A DNA stretch of 64,000 nt from Niveibacterium umoris (GCF_014197015.1 NZ_JACIET010000002.1:1054001-1118000); one strand, 5' to 3'; numbered from the stretch's first letter, positions 46,661 through 56,766 are shown. Numbers and translations are program-made. The notes: generated by a model from the letters alone, not told the origin.

Positions 46661-49600
46661 CGGCACGGACAGTCTCCCTGTTTGCGGTTTGCAGGCCCTT
46701 GCGGATGATGGCCTGCATCGGTTCGAACTGGAACTGGCGCGCGAGGCCCCGCATCACGCGCACGAACTCGGCGTAAGCCGGGTCGGCGTGCTCGATGCCG
46801 GCCAGCGTATCAAGCACACCGCGCGGGTAACCCAGCGAGACGGCGCTCTCCAGGGCTCGCAGCGCCGCTTCCGGCGGATAGCTGAGCGGGGCGCCAGCGT
46901 TGGGGACGGATTCAGGGGCTGATTCCTTGCGCGGCGCGCTGACCCATTCGAGTTGCAGGCGGTGGCCGATCCAGTCGAGCAGATCTTCCACCCGCAGCGG
47001 CTTGACGAGGAAGTCCTCGGGCGGCAGCGCGATGTCGTTGTCGAGCCCGCGGTCGAAGGCGTTGGCGGAAAGTACAGCGAGTTGCGCGTCGCAGCCCTGC
47101 GCGCGCAGGCGGCGCAGGGTTTCCCAGCCGTCGATGCCAGGCATCGCAAGGTCCATGAACACCAGATGCGGCTTGAATAGCGGTGCACGTTCCAGGCACT
47201 CATAGCCGTTCGCGGCATCTGCGACCTCGAAACCGAGCGGCGCAAGCAGACTGACCAGCAACTCGCGATCCACCCGTTCGTTATCCACCACCAGGATCCG
47301 CCGCCGCACGCCAACGTAGCCGATGCGTACCGTGTCGGCCCGCAGTCGCGCGGCCTGCATGCCATGGACCTGCGGCAGGAAGAGCCGCACAAGGAAGCTG
47401 CTGCCGGCGCCGGGCGTGCTGGTCACCGACATTTCGCCGCCCATCAGGTCGGTCAGCATGCGGGTGATCGTCAGGCCGAGCCCGGTGCCGCCGGCGCCAC
47501 CCTGGCTCGCCGCGCTGCCGCGTGCGAAGGGCTCGAAGATGTGCTCGATCTCATCGGGGGCGATACCGGGGCCGCTGTCGATGATCTCGCACAGCGCCAT
47601 CTCGCGCTGGTAGCGCAGGCGGAAACGCACCTCGCCGCGCTGCGTGAACTTCACCGCGTTGCCGAGCAGGTTGATCAGGATCTGGCGCAGCCGCTTCTCA
47701 TCCGCCCGCACCACCGGCGGCAACTCGCCGAGTTGTTCGAAGTGGAAGGCGAGGCCCTTGTTGCGCGCCTGCAGTTCGAACATACCGACGATCTGCGCGA
47801 TGAAATCCGGGAAGTCGAGCGGGCGGATGTCGAGCGTGAGCTTGCCGCCTTCGATGCGCGCGAGATCCAGCGTGCCTTCGATCAGCGAGAGCAGGTGGTC
47901 GCCGCTGCGCCGGATCACTGATACCGCCTGGCGCCGGTGCGCCGGAATCGATTCGTCGCCGTCAAGGATCTGCGCGTAGCCGAGAATGCTGTTGAGCGGT
48001 GTGCGCAACTCGTGGCTGATCGCGGTGATATGGCGGCTCTTCGCCTGGTTCGCCTGTTCGGCGACCTGCCGCGCCTTCTGCAGTTGTTCGTCGGTGCGGC
48101 GGTGCGAGGCAATCTCCTGCATCAGCGCGGCGGTCTGGCGGTTGGATTCTTCCTGCGCGACCTGCCGGCTCTTGTGCGTCAGCACCATCCACCAGGCCAC
48201 CACGCCGCTCACCAGCAGCAGCGCCGAGAAGGCCTTGATGAAGCTCTGCTGCAGATGCGGCAGCAGCGCGGCATGCTGACTGCCGACGACCACCCACTCG
48301 TGGTAGTACAGCAGGCCCATCAGCAGCGCGAGGAAGGGCACGATGCCGGCCATCAGCAGCAGGTAATGGCCCAGCCCGGTCTCGACATAGGGCAGCACCG
48401 CGCGCGGCAACACGCGCTGCAACAGCCCGTTCCACTGCGACGAAAGTCGCGCCTGCGGCTTGCACAGGTCGTTGCAGCGCGCATCGAGCGAGCAGCATAG
48501 CGAGCAGATCGGCCCCTGGTAGGCGGGGCAGTGGGCGGTGTCGTCCGACTCGTATTCGCGGTCGCAGATGCAGCAGCGATGCGCGCCGGTGCTGCGCACT
48601 TCGGCCTTGCGTGCGAGGTAGTACTTGCCGCCGGTTGCCCACGCGATCAGCGGCGAACAGACCAGTGCGGCGCCGATCGCCAGGAAGGAGGCGAATGGCT
48701 GCAGGGCGGCGCCGAGCAGGCCGACCCAGGCTGATATCGAGAGCGCAGAGGCGATCGCCATCGTGCCGACACCGACCGGGTTGATGTCGTACAGATGGCT
48801 GCGCTTGAATTCGATGCTCTTGGGCGACAAGCCGAGCGGCTTGTTGATCACCAGATCCGCGACGACGGCCATCATCCAGCTGATAGCGATGTTGGAATAC
48901 AGCCCCAGCACCTGCCCGAGCGCTTGAAATACGTTCAGCTCCATCAGCATCAGTGCGATCAGCGTGTTGAACACCATCCACACCACGCGGCCGGGGTGGC
49001 TGTGCGTCAGCCGCGCGAAGAAGTTGGACCACGCCAGCGAGCCGGCGTAGGCGTTGGTGACGTTGATCTTGAGCTGCGAGATCACCACGAAGATCACCGT
49101 TGCCCATAGTGCCCAGCCCGGTGCGGCGAACACATGCGAGAAGCCGATCAGGTACATCTGGTTCGGGTCGACCGCCTTGTCCGCCGGCACCGCATTGCGC
49201 AGCGCGAGCCACGCGAGCAGCGCGCCGCCCAGCATCTTCGCCACGCCCAGCACCACCCAGCCGGGGCCGCCGACGATCACGCCGGCGAACCAGCGCCTGC
49301 GGTTGGCTGCGGTGCGCTCCGGCATGAAGCGCAGGTAGTCCGCCTGCTCGCCCATCTGCGTAATCAACGCGATGCCCACGGTGAGCGCGGCGCCGAACAG
49401 CGGCACGCTGAAGCTGCCGCCTGCGCCATTCGCACCCGCATAGCTCGCGAGGCCGGCGAGTACCGTCGGCTCCTGCCACAGCACGAAGACAAAGGGCAGC
49501 GCCAGCATCAGCAGCCATAGCGGCTGGGTCAGGGTTTGCAGGCGGCTGATGGTGGTGACGCCATGCGTGACGAGCGGAATCACGACCAGCGCACAGAGCA

Positions 49601-50084
49601 CATAGCCCCACGCTGGCGGGATGCCGAAGGCCATCTCCAGCGCGTAGGCCATGATCGCCGCTTCGAGCGCGAAGAAGATGAAGGTGAATGAGGCGTAGAT
49701 CAGCGAGGTGATGGTCGAGCCGATGTAGCCGAAGCCTGCACCACGCGTGAGCAGATCCATGTCCAGCCCATAGCGGGCCGCGTAGAAACTGATCGGCAAG
49801 CCGGCGAGGAAGATGATCAGCCCGGTCGCGATGATCGCGAACAGTGCATTGATGAAGCCCGCCTGCACCAACATGGTGGCGCCGACTGCTTCAAGCACCA
49901 GAAAGGACGCCACGCCGAAGGCGGTGTTCGCGACCCGCAGCTCGCTCCAGCGGCGGAAGCTGCGCGGCGTGAAACGCAACGCGTAGTCCTCCATCGTCTC
50001 GCGCGCGACCCAGCTGTTGTAGTCGCGACGGATCTTGATGACGCGCTGGACGGGCGCTGCGGAGGTATCGAGTGTGGGCGGCAT
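46653..50084 (-). CDS. Hybrid histidine kinase with NCS1 permease-like sensor region
   Basis: 1143 residues. Residues about 20-480 form a 12-helix region resembling NCS1 purine/cytosine permeases (DYNSWVARETMEDYALR, then VANTAFGVASFLVLEAVGA). A Cys-rich segment follows (nine Cys between 504 and 541: CCICD, CSLCC, CNDLC), then two more helices, a coiled coil, HisKA with HELRTPLNSILGY near 691, an ATPase domain (NLLGNAVKF, GTGLGLTI), a receiver (ILVVDNERVD, FMDLAMPGIDG, LVKPLRV) and a helical tail of about 100 residues. By analogy with CbrA-type transporter kinases, substrate binding or passage may set kinase activity. The substrate is unknown; purines, hydantoin or allantoin are typical NCS1 cargo. 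It overlaps the LuxR regulator gene. Confidence 0.85.
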   Translation of the reverse strand: MPPTLDTSAAPVQRVIKIRRDYNSWVARETMEDYALRFTPRSFRRWSELRVANTAFGVASFLVLEAVGATMLVQAGFINALFAIIATGLIIFLAGLPISFYAARYGLDMDLLTRGAGFGYIGSTITSLIYASFTFIFFALEAAIMAYALEMAFGIPPAWGYVLCALVVIPLVTHGVTTISRLQTLTQPLWLLMLALPFVFVLWQEPTVLAGLASYAGANGAGGSFSVPLFGAALTVGIALITQMGEQADYLRFMPERTAANRRRWFAGVIVGGPGWVVLGVAKMLGGALLAWLALRNAVPADKAVDPNQMYLIGFSHVFAAPGWALWATVIFVVISQLKINVTNAYAGSLAWSNFFARLTHSHPGRVVWMVFNTLIALMLMELNVFQALGQVLGLYSNIAISWMMAVVADLVINKPLGLSPKSIEFKRSHLYDINPVGVGTMAIASALSISAWVGLLGAALQPFASFLAIGAALVCSPLIAWATGGKYYLARKAEVRSTGAHRCCICDREYESDDTAHCPAYQGPICSLCCSLDARCNDLCKPQARLSSQWNGLLQRVLPRAVLPYVETGLGHYLLLMAGIVPFLALLMGLLYYHEWVVVGSQHAALLPHLQQSFIKAFSALLLVSGVVAWWMVLTHKSRQVAQEESNRQTAALMQEIASHRRTDEQLQKARQVAEQANQAKSRHITAISHELRTPLNSILGYAQILDGDESIPAHRRQAVSVIRRSGDHLLSLIEGTLDLARIEGGKLTLDIRPLDFPDFIAQIVGMFELQARNKGLAFHFEQLGELPPVVRADEKRLRQILINLLGNAVKFTQRGEVRFRLRYQREMALCEIIDSGPGIAPDEIEHIFEPFARGSAASQGGAGGTGLGLTITRMLTDLMGGEMSVTSTPGAGSSFLVRLFLPQVHGMQAARLRADTVRIGYVGVRRRILVVDNERVDRELLVSLLAPLGFEVADAANGYECLERAPLFKPHLVFMDLAMPGIDGWETLRRLRAQGCDAQLAVLSANAFDRGLDNDIALPPEDFLVKPLRVEDLLDWIGHRLQLEWVSAPRKESAPESVPNAGAPLSYPPEAALRALESAVSLGYPRGVLDTLAGIEHADPAYAEFVRVMRGLARQFQFEPMQAIIRKGLQTANRETVRADA

Positions 50085-50267
50085 GGCCTGTCTGGCCTAG
50101 CAAGCCGCGCGCCGGGTCCGAAACCGGGCCAGTCGGGGGCGCTAACGGCCCGTGTGACACCGCAACGTTACCGTCACAAAAACGCAATCAGACGCACATG
50201 AAAATGTGACGAGCTGGCGACTTGACTGCGCTGAAGTAGTGGTCACGGCAAGGCGTGAGGAGGCGGC

Positions 50268-51923
50268 ATGAATGCATTGGGGCGCAAGCCGGGGCTTGCA
50301 GGGGATATCCAGATCAGGCGGGCCTTGTTGCTACTCACCGTGGTGTCGGTGGTGGGCATGCTTGCCAGCGTGGTGATCCTCTATGTCGCGCTGAACCGGG
50401 TTGGCGGCTCGGTGGACTCGGTGGTGCGCACGCGCAACTTCGAAGCCAGCGTGGTGCCACCGGCGCTCTATCCGCTCGAGGCAATCAACGCCACCTTCGC
50501 GCTGGTCGAATCGTCCGGCGACGTCGCGCCGCTGGTCGCGCGCTACAAGGCGAGTCGTGGTCGCTTTGATCAGGCGGTGCAGCAATGGTCGCGCGATCCG
50601 ATACTGGCTGACCCGAAAATCGCCGAGTTGTTCAAGCAGCAGCAAGCGCTGTCGGAAGCAGTCTTCACCAAGGTCGAGAAGGAAATCATCCCGGCTGTCG
50701 AGAAGGGGCAGAACGAGGCCGCGCAGTTCATGCTGCCGGTGCTGCAACTTACGCTCGGCCGCCTCTCTGCCAACGCCGACGCCCTCAACAAGGCGGCGGG
50801 TGAAGCGGCGACGCGAGAACAGCAGGTATTCGCGAAGACCATCCGGGTCTACGAAATTGCCGGCGCACTGTTCCTCATCGTTCTCGCCGGCGGCATCGGC
50901 GTCTTCGCATGGCGCACTTCGCGACAACTGTTCGCTGCGGTCGGCGGCGAGCCGGCGGCGTTGGCCAAGGTCGCCCAGGACATCGCCGATGGCGACCTGC
51001 GCATGAGTTTCAGTGTCGACGCGCGCTATTCCACGAGTCTCGGGGCTTCGTTCGCACGCATGTTCGAAGGGCTCAAGGAACGTGTCGGCCGCTGGCAGAC
51101 GCTCGATCAGCGCCTTGATGGCGTGTTCGACTCGGTGCGCGAGCTGTCACGATCTTCGCAAGCGCGCGCGATGGTGCAGCAGGGGCGTGTGCAGCACGCA
51201 CAGTGCGAACTCGACGCGATCCGCGCCCGTGTGGCGGACGTGGTGTCGCGCACCCGCGAATCGGCCGCCGTGGTCGAGAATGCCTTGAACTCGGTCGACG
51301 GTGCGACCGCGTCAGCGCTGTCCACCCTCGGCCACCTCGAATCGCTGTCCGGCGCGATGCGTGAGGTCACCGATGTGCTCGGATTCCTCGACGCCAACAT
51401 CGGCCAGGTGGTCAGGACCACCGACCTGATCGACCAGGTCGCGCAGCAGACGCGCCTGCTCTCGCTCAATGCCGCCATTGAAGCAGCGCGGGCCGGCGAA
51501 CACGGGCGCGGCTTCGCGGTGGTCGCAGACGAGGTGCGCAAGCTCTCGGAGCAGAGCCAGCGCGCAGCATCGGAAATCGAGAAGGTCAGCCATGACCTGC
51601 TGGGCAGCCTCAACGCGCTTTCAAGCCGCGCCAACGAGAGCCTCGGTGCCGCCGAACAGGCGATCACCGGCGCCACGCAGATCCGCACCGCCAGCGACGA
51701 ACTGGCGCAGAGCTCACGGCACGGGCGCGAGCTGCTGCAGCAACTGGTCACCGACTCCGAAGCGCAGACCCAATCGCTCGACGAGGTCGCGAACGGCGTG
51801 CTGGCCCTGCAGCAGGAATACGCCAAATCAGGCGAAGAAGTCACGCAGTTGACCGAGCGCCTGTTCGAAGTCGACGCCTACCTCAAGGAACTGTCGGCCA
51901 GCCTCGAGGCCTACAAGCTCTGA
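50268..51923 (+). CDS. Methyl-accepting chemotaxis-type protein
   Basis: 551 residues. N-terminal helix ([21 protein letters not shown]), a periplasmic helical domain of about 160 residues, a second helix ([18 protein letters not shown]) and a cytoplasmic signalling coil. The conserved hairpin is [20 protein letters not shown] followed by [14 protein letters not shown]. No CheR/CheB-binding pentapeptide is seen at the end. It has a strong GAGGAGG site. Adjacent chemotaxis genes are absent; the signal is unknown. Confidence 0.92.
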   Translation: MNALGRKPGLAGDIQIRRALLLLTVVSVVGMLASVVILYVALNRVGGSVDSVVRTRNFEASVVPPALYPLEAINATFALVESSGDVAPLVARYKASRGRFDQAVQQWSRDPILADPKIAELFKQQQALSEAVFTKVEKEIIPAVEKGQNEAAQFMLPVLQLTLGRLSANADALNKAAGEAATREQQVFAKTIRVYEIAGALFLIVLAGGIGVFAWRTSRQLFAAVGGEPAALAKVAQDIADGDLRMSFSVDARYSTSLGASFARMFEGLKERVGRWQTLDQRLDGVFDSVRELSRSSQARAMVQQGRVQHAQCELDAIRARVADVVSRTRESAAVVENALNSVDGATASALSTLGHLESLSGAMREVTDVLGFLDANIGQVVRTTDLIDQVAQQTRLLSLNAAIEAARAGEHGRGFAVVADEVRKLSEQSQRAASEIEKVSHDLLGSLNALSSRANESLGAAEQAITGATQIRTASDELAQSSRHGRELLQQLVTDSEAQTQSLDEVANGVLALQQEYAKSGEEVTQLTERLFEVDAYLKELSASLEAYKL

Positions 51924-51965
51924 GGTCTCGTCGGCGTGTGCGCTCGGGGGCCGCGCGGGTCGTGC

Positions 51966-53567
51966 TCAGGAATGCACCAGGCGCACCTGACGCACCGTGC
52001 GGGCCGACGGAAACACGCTGTCGGTGACATAAATGTAGATGGTGTTGGCAGCACCCGGCTTGCAGTAGGGCGTCACGTCGAGCGTGAGGGCACTCTGGCT
52101 GTTCTGGAGCAACCACTTTGCACCATTGATCGAAATGATCAGGCTCGCCGGGGCGTCGAGGCTGATCTCGAGCGTGTAGTGGCTTGCCTCGGCGAGTGAG
52201 CTGTCGTGATAGCGCAGAAAGTCGAAGTCGTCGCCGTTACGATAGCCCAGGGCGACATTCGCATTGCCGGCCTTCAAGGCGGCGCTGACGTCGGTGCCGA
52301 CGCCGGCGGGATTCCACGGCCGCATCACCGGGTCAGATTCGAACCACCCGATTGCACTCTTCACAATCGCCGCCGCAGGCTTGGCTGTTCCGTCATCGCG
52401 GATCAGGCCGAAATAGCGGTCTTCGTTGCCGACGGGTTTGACCACATTGTCTGCAATCGCCCAGATGTTGAAGGAGCGTAGCCGGTTGCGGAAGGCGCCG
52501 CCGGGCAGATTGGCTGACTTCAGTTGCTCGAACAGGCTCTGGAAGTACGCCGCTTGCTCCGCTTCGGTCCCGGTGTTCTTCCAGTCGCGCTGAGCGCGGG
52601 TGATGGTGGGGTCGACTTCGGTGATGGTGGTGAACCCGTTCTCGGTGACCACGACATCCTTGGTGCCAGCATAGTTGTCGAGCCAGAACTTGATGATGTC
52701 CAGCGTGCGCTTTGGGTCGCTCGCCGGCACCCCGGGGTCGCTGTGATAGGTGTCCAGGGCCAGCGCATCCGAGGCGGCAACCACATTGATGAGCCACGGG
52801 TTGTGCGCCGGGCCGAGCCCGATCGGATTGCCGGTATCAAACGGGTTGCCGTTCACGATCGGTTGCAGGCGCAACCAGTCTGCCTTACCGGCATCGGCGG
52901 CAGCCTGTCTCGCCACGGCGGCGGCCTCCACATACCAGGCACCCCATTCGGCGGCACGCGCTTCGCTGCCGGGGGCGCTGAGCCGGTAATTGCTGACGAT
53001 CTCATAGTCGATCGTGAGCGTGAATCGGCCAACCAGCGCGAGCATGTGCTGCACATAGGCGCGCAGGAACTGCTTGGCTGCGGCGCGCGTCGTCGGGTCG
53101 CTGATGCGGCCCGGGTAGAAGCCGGGGATCGTGCGTTTCCCAGGCGTGATCTCGTCGCTGAAGCTGATGTTGATCGCGGCAAAGATTGTCTCGCCGTACT
53201 GGTGGATCTGCTGGTAGATGCGCCCGCTGCCAGCGTCGAACGCCGCAAAATCATAGGTTCCAGGTGCCGTCTCGATCTTCGCCCAGGCGTCGAATCCGGC
53301 GCGGCTGGTGGGCCGCTTGCCGAGCAGTTCCAGCGTCACCGCCTGGCGGTCGTAGTCTTCCCAGAAGCCGAAAGCGAGCCCGCTCGGATTCGGCGTCGCG
53401 ACGATGCGCTCGATCGTCACCGTGTCGGTCGCCGGGGGCGGAGGCAGCGCAGAGTCCGATCCGCCGCCTCCGCAGGACGTCAGCAATAGCGCAAGGCACC
53501 AGGTGAGCAGGCAGCGGAATTTAATGTGGGTTCTCCGTCCGACCAACCATGCCAGTCTAGACAGCAC
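51966..53567 (-). CDS. Lipoprotein with glycoside-hydrolase-like TIM barrel
   Basis: 533 residues. The signal peptide ends in lipobox LLLTSCGGGG. The body looks like a clan GH-A barrel: DYEIVSNY near residue 185 sits where the acid/base lies, and VVVTENGFTTI near 318 has the nucleophile-type glutamate at a strand end. A C-terminal beta domain of about 100 residues follows (YTLEISLDAPASLIISINGA). No assignment to a numbered GH family is possible by eye, and activity on a glycan is inferred. The start is GTG 53567; TTG 53549 is an alternative, and neither has a good ribosome-binding site. Confidence 0.65.
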   Translation of the reverse strand: MLSRLAWLVGRRTHIKFRCLLTWCLALLLTSCGGGGSDSALPPPPATDTVTIERIVATPNPSGLAFGFWEDYDRQAVTLELLGKRPTSRAGFDAWAKIETAPGTYDFAAFDAGSGRIYQQIHQYGETIFAAINISFSDEITPGKRTIPGFYPGRISDPTTRAAAKQFLRAYVQHMLALVGRFTLTIDYEIVSNYRLSAPGSEARAAEWGAWYVEAAAVARQAAADAGKADWLRLQPIVNGNPFDTGNPIGLGPAHNPWLINVVAASDALALDTYHSDPGVPASDPKRTLDIIKFWLDNYAGTKDVVVTENGFTTITEVDPTITRAQRDWKNTGTEAEQAAYFQSLFEQLKSANLPGGAFRNRLRSFNIWAIADNVVKPVGNEDRYFGLIRDDGTAKPAAAIVKSAIGWFESDPVMRPWNPAGVGTDVSAALKAGNANVALGYRNGDDFDFLRYHDSSLAEASHYTLEISLDAPASLIISINGAKWLLQNSQSALTLDVTPYCKPGAANTIYIYVTDSVFPSARTVRQVRLVHS

Positions 53568-53671
53568 GCGGGCGGGTGTGTAGTGGTCCGTTCGAGAACA
53601 TTGTCATGAAACGTGTCTTCCATCGGCGCCCGGGTCCGCCATTCAGCGGCCGCGCCCCGGGTCGGCGGTGA

Positions 53672-54913
53672 CTAGGGGGCCGGCGGTTTGGCGGCCGGAT
53701 ACAGCTGCTCGATTACCGCCTTCGCAATCGTCGTGGCCGGATCCTTCCCGGTCATCGACGGGGCGAGGTTGGTCCATACGATCAGCGTGACCTTGTTCTG
53801 CGGGTCGTGCCCCATGAAGCTGTTGTAGCCCGGCAGCTCGCCGGTGTGGCCGTAGAGTGGGCCGAACCTGGCGATGGCCTGCCCGTACTGTGCACCCCCC
53901 TGGATCGGGCGCACGCTGTCGAGGCGTGCCTTCTGCATCGCCGGCGGCAGGAGCTTGCCTTCGACCAGCGCGCGCACCCAGACCAGCAAATCGTCGGCGG
54001 TGGAAATGCCGGCGCCGGCTGCCCATCCCCAGGAGGGATTCACCGTTGTCTGCTCAGTGGGCAGCAGGGCGCCGCGCCGCGCGTTGTCCTGCGCGTCCTG
54101 AGGCAGCGCCTGATGCGGCGGCATCGTGGACACGTTGTCGCCGTACATGTAGCCACGCGCATACGGCGTTGGCAGCGTGTTGTCACGGGTGTCGGGGAAC
54201 AGCGTGTCTTTCAGGCCGAGTGGCTTGAAGAGCCGGTCCTGCAGGATTTGCGAGAGCGGTTTGCCGTGTTCCAGCTTCTCGGCGAGCAGGCCGAGCAGCA
54301 CGGTGTTCGTGTTCGAGTAGTGGAAGTCGGTGTCGGGCTCGAAATAGGTGTTTGGCTTGTGTCTGAACGCGATCGCGAGCAACTCGTCGGGCTTCCATGA
54401 CTTGCCCGGTTCGCGATCCAGTGTTTCGTTGAGTTCGAGCGTCTCGGAATAGTTGAACAAGCCGCTGCGCATGTTCAGCAGATGCTCGATCTTGATCCGC
54501 TCGCCGTTCGGCACGTCGGGAAGATACTTGGCTATCGGATCGTCGAGCCGCAACAGCCCTTCGCTCGCCTGCTGCAGGATCACCGTGCCCACCCAGGTCT
54601 TGGTGTTCGAACCGACGCGGATGTGCTGGCTGGTCGTCACCCGCTCCATGCCACCGAGTGCGCTGGTGCCATAGCGGTAGTCGAAGTTGCCTCTTGGCGT
54701 ACGCAGCAATACGACGACGCCCGGCACGAGCATCTCTTTGGCCAGCGCCTGCACGGTGCGCTGGAAAGCCACCGTATCGATCCTCTTCAGGGCTGTCTGC
54801 GCAGACGCGCCGGCGGGCAGCGCCAGCCCGCAGCCGAACGCGGCAACCAGCGCGCAAGCACGCGCCAAGCTTCGGGTAAAGGTGTGCGAACAGGCGATCA
54901 GCGCATGCGGCAT
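53672..54913 (-). CDS. Serine hydrolase, class C beta-lactamase / DD-peptidase fold
   Basis: 413 residues with a signal peptide ending in PAGASA, so periplasmic. The three catalytic motifs of the fold are present: SxxK as GSNTKTWVG near residue 106, YxN as HYSNTNTV near 210, and HxG as GHTGELPGY near 365. Relatives are D-Ala-D-Ala carboxypeptidases, esterases and beta-lactamases, and motifs alone cannot decide between them. ATG 54913 has AAGGAA seven bases upstream. It is divergent from the ECF sigma gene. Confidence 0.9.
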   Translation of the reverse strand: MPHALIACSHTFTRSLARACALVAAFGCGLALPAGASAQTALKRIDTVAFQRTVQALAKEMLVPGVVVLLRTPRGNFDYRYGTSALGGMERVTTSQHIRVGSNTKTWVGTVILQQASEGLLRLDDPIAKYLPDVPNGERIKIEHLLNMRSGLFNYSETLELNETLDREPGKSWKPDELLAIAFRHKPNTYFEPDTDFHYSNTNTVLLGLLAEKLEHGKPLSQILQDRLFKPLGLKDTLFPDTRDNTLPTPYARGYMYGDNVSTMPPHQALPQDAQDNARRGALLPTEQTTVNPSWGWAAGAGISTADDLLVWVRALVEGKLLPPAMQKARLDSVRPIQGGAQYGQAIARFGPLYGHTGELPGYNSFMGHDPQNKVTLIVWTNLAPSMTGKDPATTIAKAVIEQLYPAAKPPAP

Positions 54914-55278
54914 CTCGGTTCCTTTGCGGAAAGATAGTGCGGCCTTCGGCGTGACGGGGCGATACGTATCCCATTCTGCCAGCGGAGTGCCGTGCCGGGC
55001 GACATCTGACTGCGGGGGAGTGAGCAACAGGGGCCGTCGAGCACGCTCGCCGCGATGGCGGTCGTGTCGTCGACCGGATGCTTGGGTTGCAGGCGCGTCC
55101 AGAGCCTGCCTGCAAGGCCGATTGCGCACCCGACATCTCAAGTCGCAATGCGCGGCAGGTGGATCAAACGCATTACCCGCACCGATATGTGCCGCGACGA
55201 TTAGACTCTTGCACCAATGGCGGCGCCGGTTGCGGCACGCTCTTTTGACCAGGCCGATCGGCACCAAGGGAGATCGCG
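54914..55278. other. 365-base intergenic region, no gene seen
   Basis: Separates the serine hydrolase gene from the divergent ECF sigma gene, so it should hold both promoters. No convincing -35/-10 pair or palindrome was found by eye. AAGGGAG at 55267 is the ribosome-binding site of the sigma gene. Confidence 0.5.
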
Positions 55279-55866
55279 ATGATGGACGGCAATGGTATGT
55301 CGTTCGACCTGCTGGAGGCACTGCGCCCGGACCTGGTGCGATTCGCGCGCCTGCATGTGCGCGACCGGGCGCTCGCCGAAGACGCGGTTCAGGATGCCCT
55401 CCTTGCCGCGATGCAGGCGTGGAAATCGTTCGAGAACCGATCGAGCGTCAAGACCTGGGTATTCACGATCTTGCGCAACAAGATCATCGACCTGGTTCGA
55501 AAGCGCGAACGCGAACCCTCGCTCAGCGAGATCTCAAGCGGGGATGAGCAAGACGCGCAACTGATGGACGCCCTGTTCGATCAGCACGGGCATTGGGAGT
55601 CGGCCGCCACGCCGGGCCGCTGGCGCGATCCGGAAGACGCCTTCGAACAAGCGCAGTTCTGGACCGTGTTCGAAGCCTGCCTCGATCGCCTGCCGGAGCG
55701 CACCGCGCGCGTCTTCTCGATGCGGGAACTGCTGGATTTCGAGACCGATGAAATCTGTAAGGAAACCGGCATCAGTTCGACTAACTGCTTTGTGGTCTTG
55801 CACCGTGCACGGCTCGCCCTGCGCGCCTGTCTTGAGACCCAGTGGTATCACGGCACACCCAACTGA
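55279..55866 (+). CDS. ECF-family RNA polymerase sigma factor
   Basis: 195 residues. Region 2 reads DLVRFARLHVRDRALAEDAVQDALLAA, with AWKSFENRSSVKTWVFTILRNKIID; region 4 has LPERTARVFSMRELLDFETDEI and SSTNCFVVLHRARLAL. A 50-residue acidic linker joins them. The downstream gene encodes a zinc-finger protein of the anti-sigma type nine bases later, the usual pairing. ATG 55279 follows AAGGGAG; a second in-frame ATG is adjacent. The regulon is unknown; the divergent serine hydrolase is a candidate. Confidence 0.93.
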   Translation: MMDGNGMSFDLLEALRPDLVRFARLHVRDRALAEDAVQDALLAAMQAWKSFENRSSVKTWVFTILRNKIIDLVRKREREPSLSEISSGDEQDAQLMDALFDQHGHWESAATPGRWRDPEDAFEQAQFWTVFEACLDRLPERTARVFSMRELLDFETDEICKETGISSTNCFVVLHRARLALRACLETQWYHGTPN

Positions 55867-55875
55867 GTGAGCAAC

Positions 55876-56061
55876 ATGATCAGCTGCAAGAAGGCCACCG
55901 AGTTGCTGTCACGGCAAATGGACGCCGACCTCAAACTGCGCGAGCGCATCGGGCTGAAGTTCCACCTCGCGATGTGTGACGGATGCAGCCAGTTCGGGCG
56001 GCAGATCGTGGTGCTGCGACGGGCATGCAGGCGGGTGAAGGGCAAAGATTCCTCGTCGTAG
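55876..56061 (+). CDS. Zinc-finger (zf-HC2) anti-sigma factor
   Basis: 61 residues. The zinc-binding His-x3-Cys-x2-Cys is in KFHLAMCDGCSQF, and ISCKKATELLSRQMD opens the domain. Proteins of this size lacking a membrane helix are soluble anti-sigma factors that hold the sigma factor through the zinc domain and can respond to oxidants. A GTG at 55867, directly after the sigma stop, is an alternative start. Confidence 0.85.
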   Translation: MISCKKATELLSRQMDADLKLRERIGLKFHLAMCDGCSQFGRQIVVLRRACRRVKGKDSSS

Positions 56062-56193
56062 CGCCGAATCCTGAACCTGACTCGCGGACGAGATCTGGGG
56101 ATTCGAGCAGTACGGGCTCGGGTGGAAACGACACCACGCTGCGGTGCATGTCTCGCCGACACTCAACGCACTCCATCAAGCGAGGGCCGACCC

Positions 56194-56610
56194 ATGGCCG
56201 CGAAGATACGCGAATTGATCCTGCCGCTGACCAGTCTTTTCGTCGCATTTTCGGCGCTTTGGTACAACACCTGGCGCAATGAAATGAGCGAGCGCAACCG
56301 CAATGTCAGGGCAGCCGGCTTCGAGATCATCAAGGATCTGGCGGCGCTTCAACTGGTCGCCAACTATGCGCACTACGCGCCGGACGGCAACAGGGGAAAC
56401 ACCATCGCCGGCTGGAGCGAGATCCTGTTGATCGAAGATCTCGCGATGGTCATGCCCGATGGCGTCCAGAGGCAAGCGCACAAGCTGCACGACCAGTGGG
56501 AGGTGCATGTCGGGCAGCTTCAGGAGAGCGAAGCCGACAACGATGCCGTGATTGCCGAAATCTCGAACACACGGGAGATTGTGTTGAGCAGTTTGAAGGA
56601 TCTTCGCTAG
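56194..56610 (+). CDS. Small membrane-anchored protein of unknown function
   Basis: 138 residues. One N-terminal membrane helix (LILPLTSLFVAFSALWY), then a soluble helical domain with IIKDLAALQLVANYAHYAPD and a conserved-looking GWSEILLIEDLAMVMP; the end is a helix rich in Glu and Asn. No known motif. It lies 132 bases downstream of the anti-sigma gene on the same strand, but no operon link is proven. Confidence 0.72.
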   Translation: MAAKIRELILPLTSLFVAFSALWYNTWRNEMSERNRNVRAAGFEIIKDLAALQLVANYAHYAPDGNRGNTIAGWSEILLIEDLAMVMPDGVQRQAHKLHDQWEVHVGQLQESEADNDAVIAEISNTREIVLSSLKDLR

Positions 56611-56766
56611 GGCTTCTTGCTTGCGAGCCCGGCGGATTTTGGGCGTTGCGGTGGTCGGGCGGGAGTCGCTTTGGTGCGAAGAGCAACTGTCAGTGCTTGG
56701 TTTTCCATGGGTCGAGTCGCGCTGTGGTGGTTTGTCCGGTCAAGCCGGGTCCCGCCCCGGCGGGCG

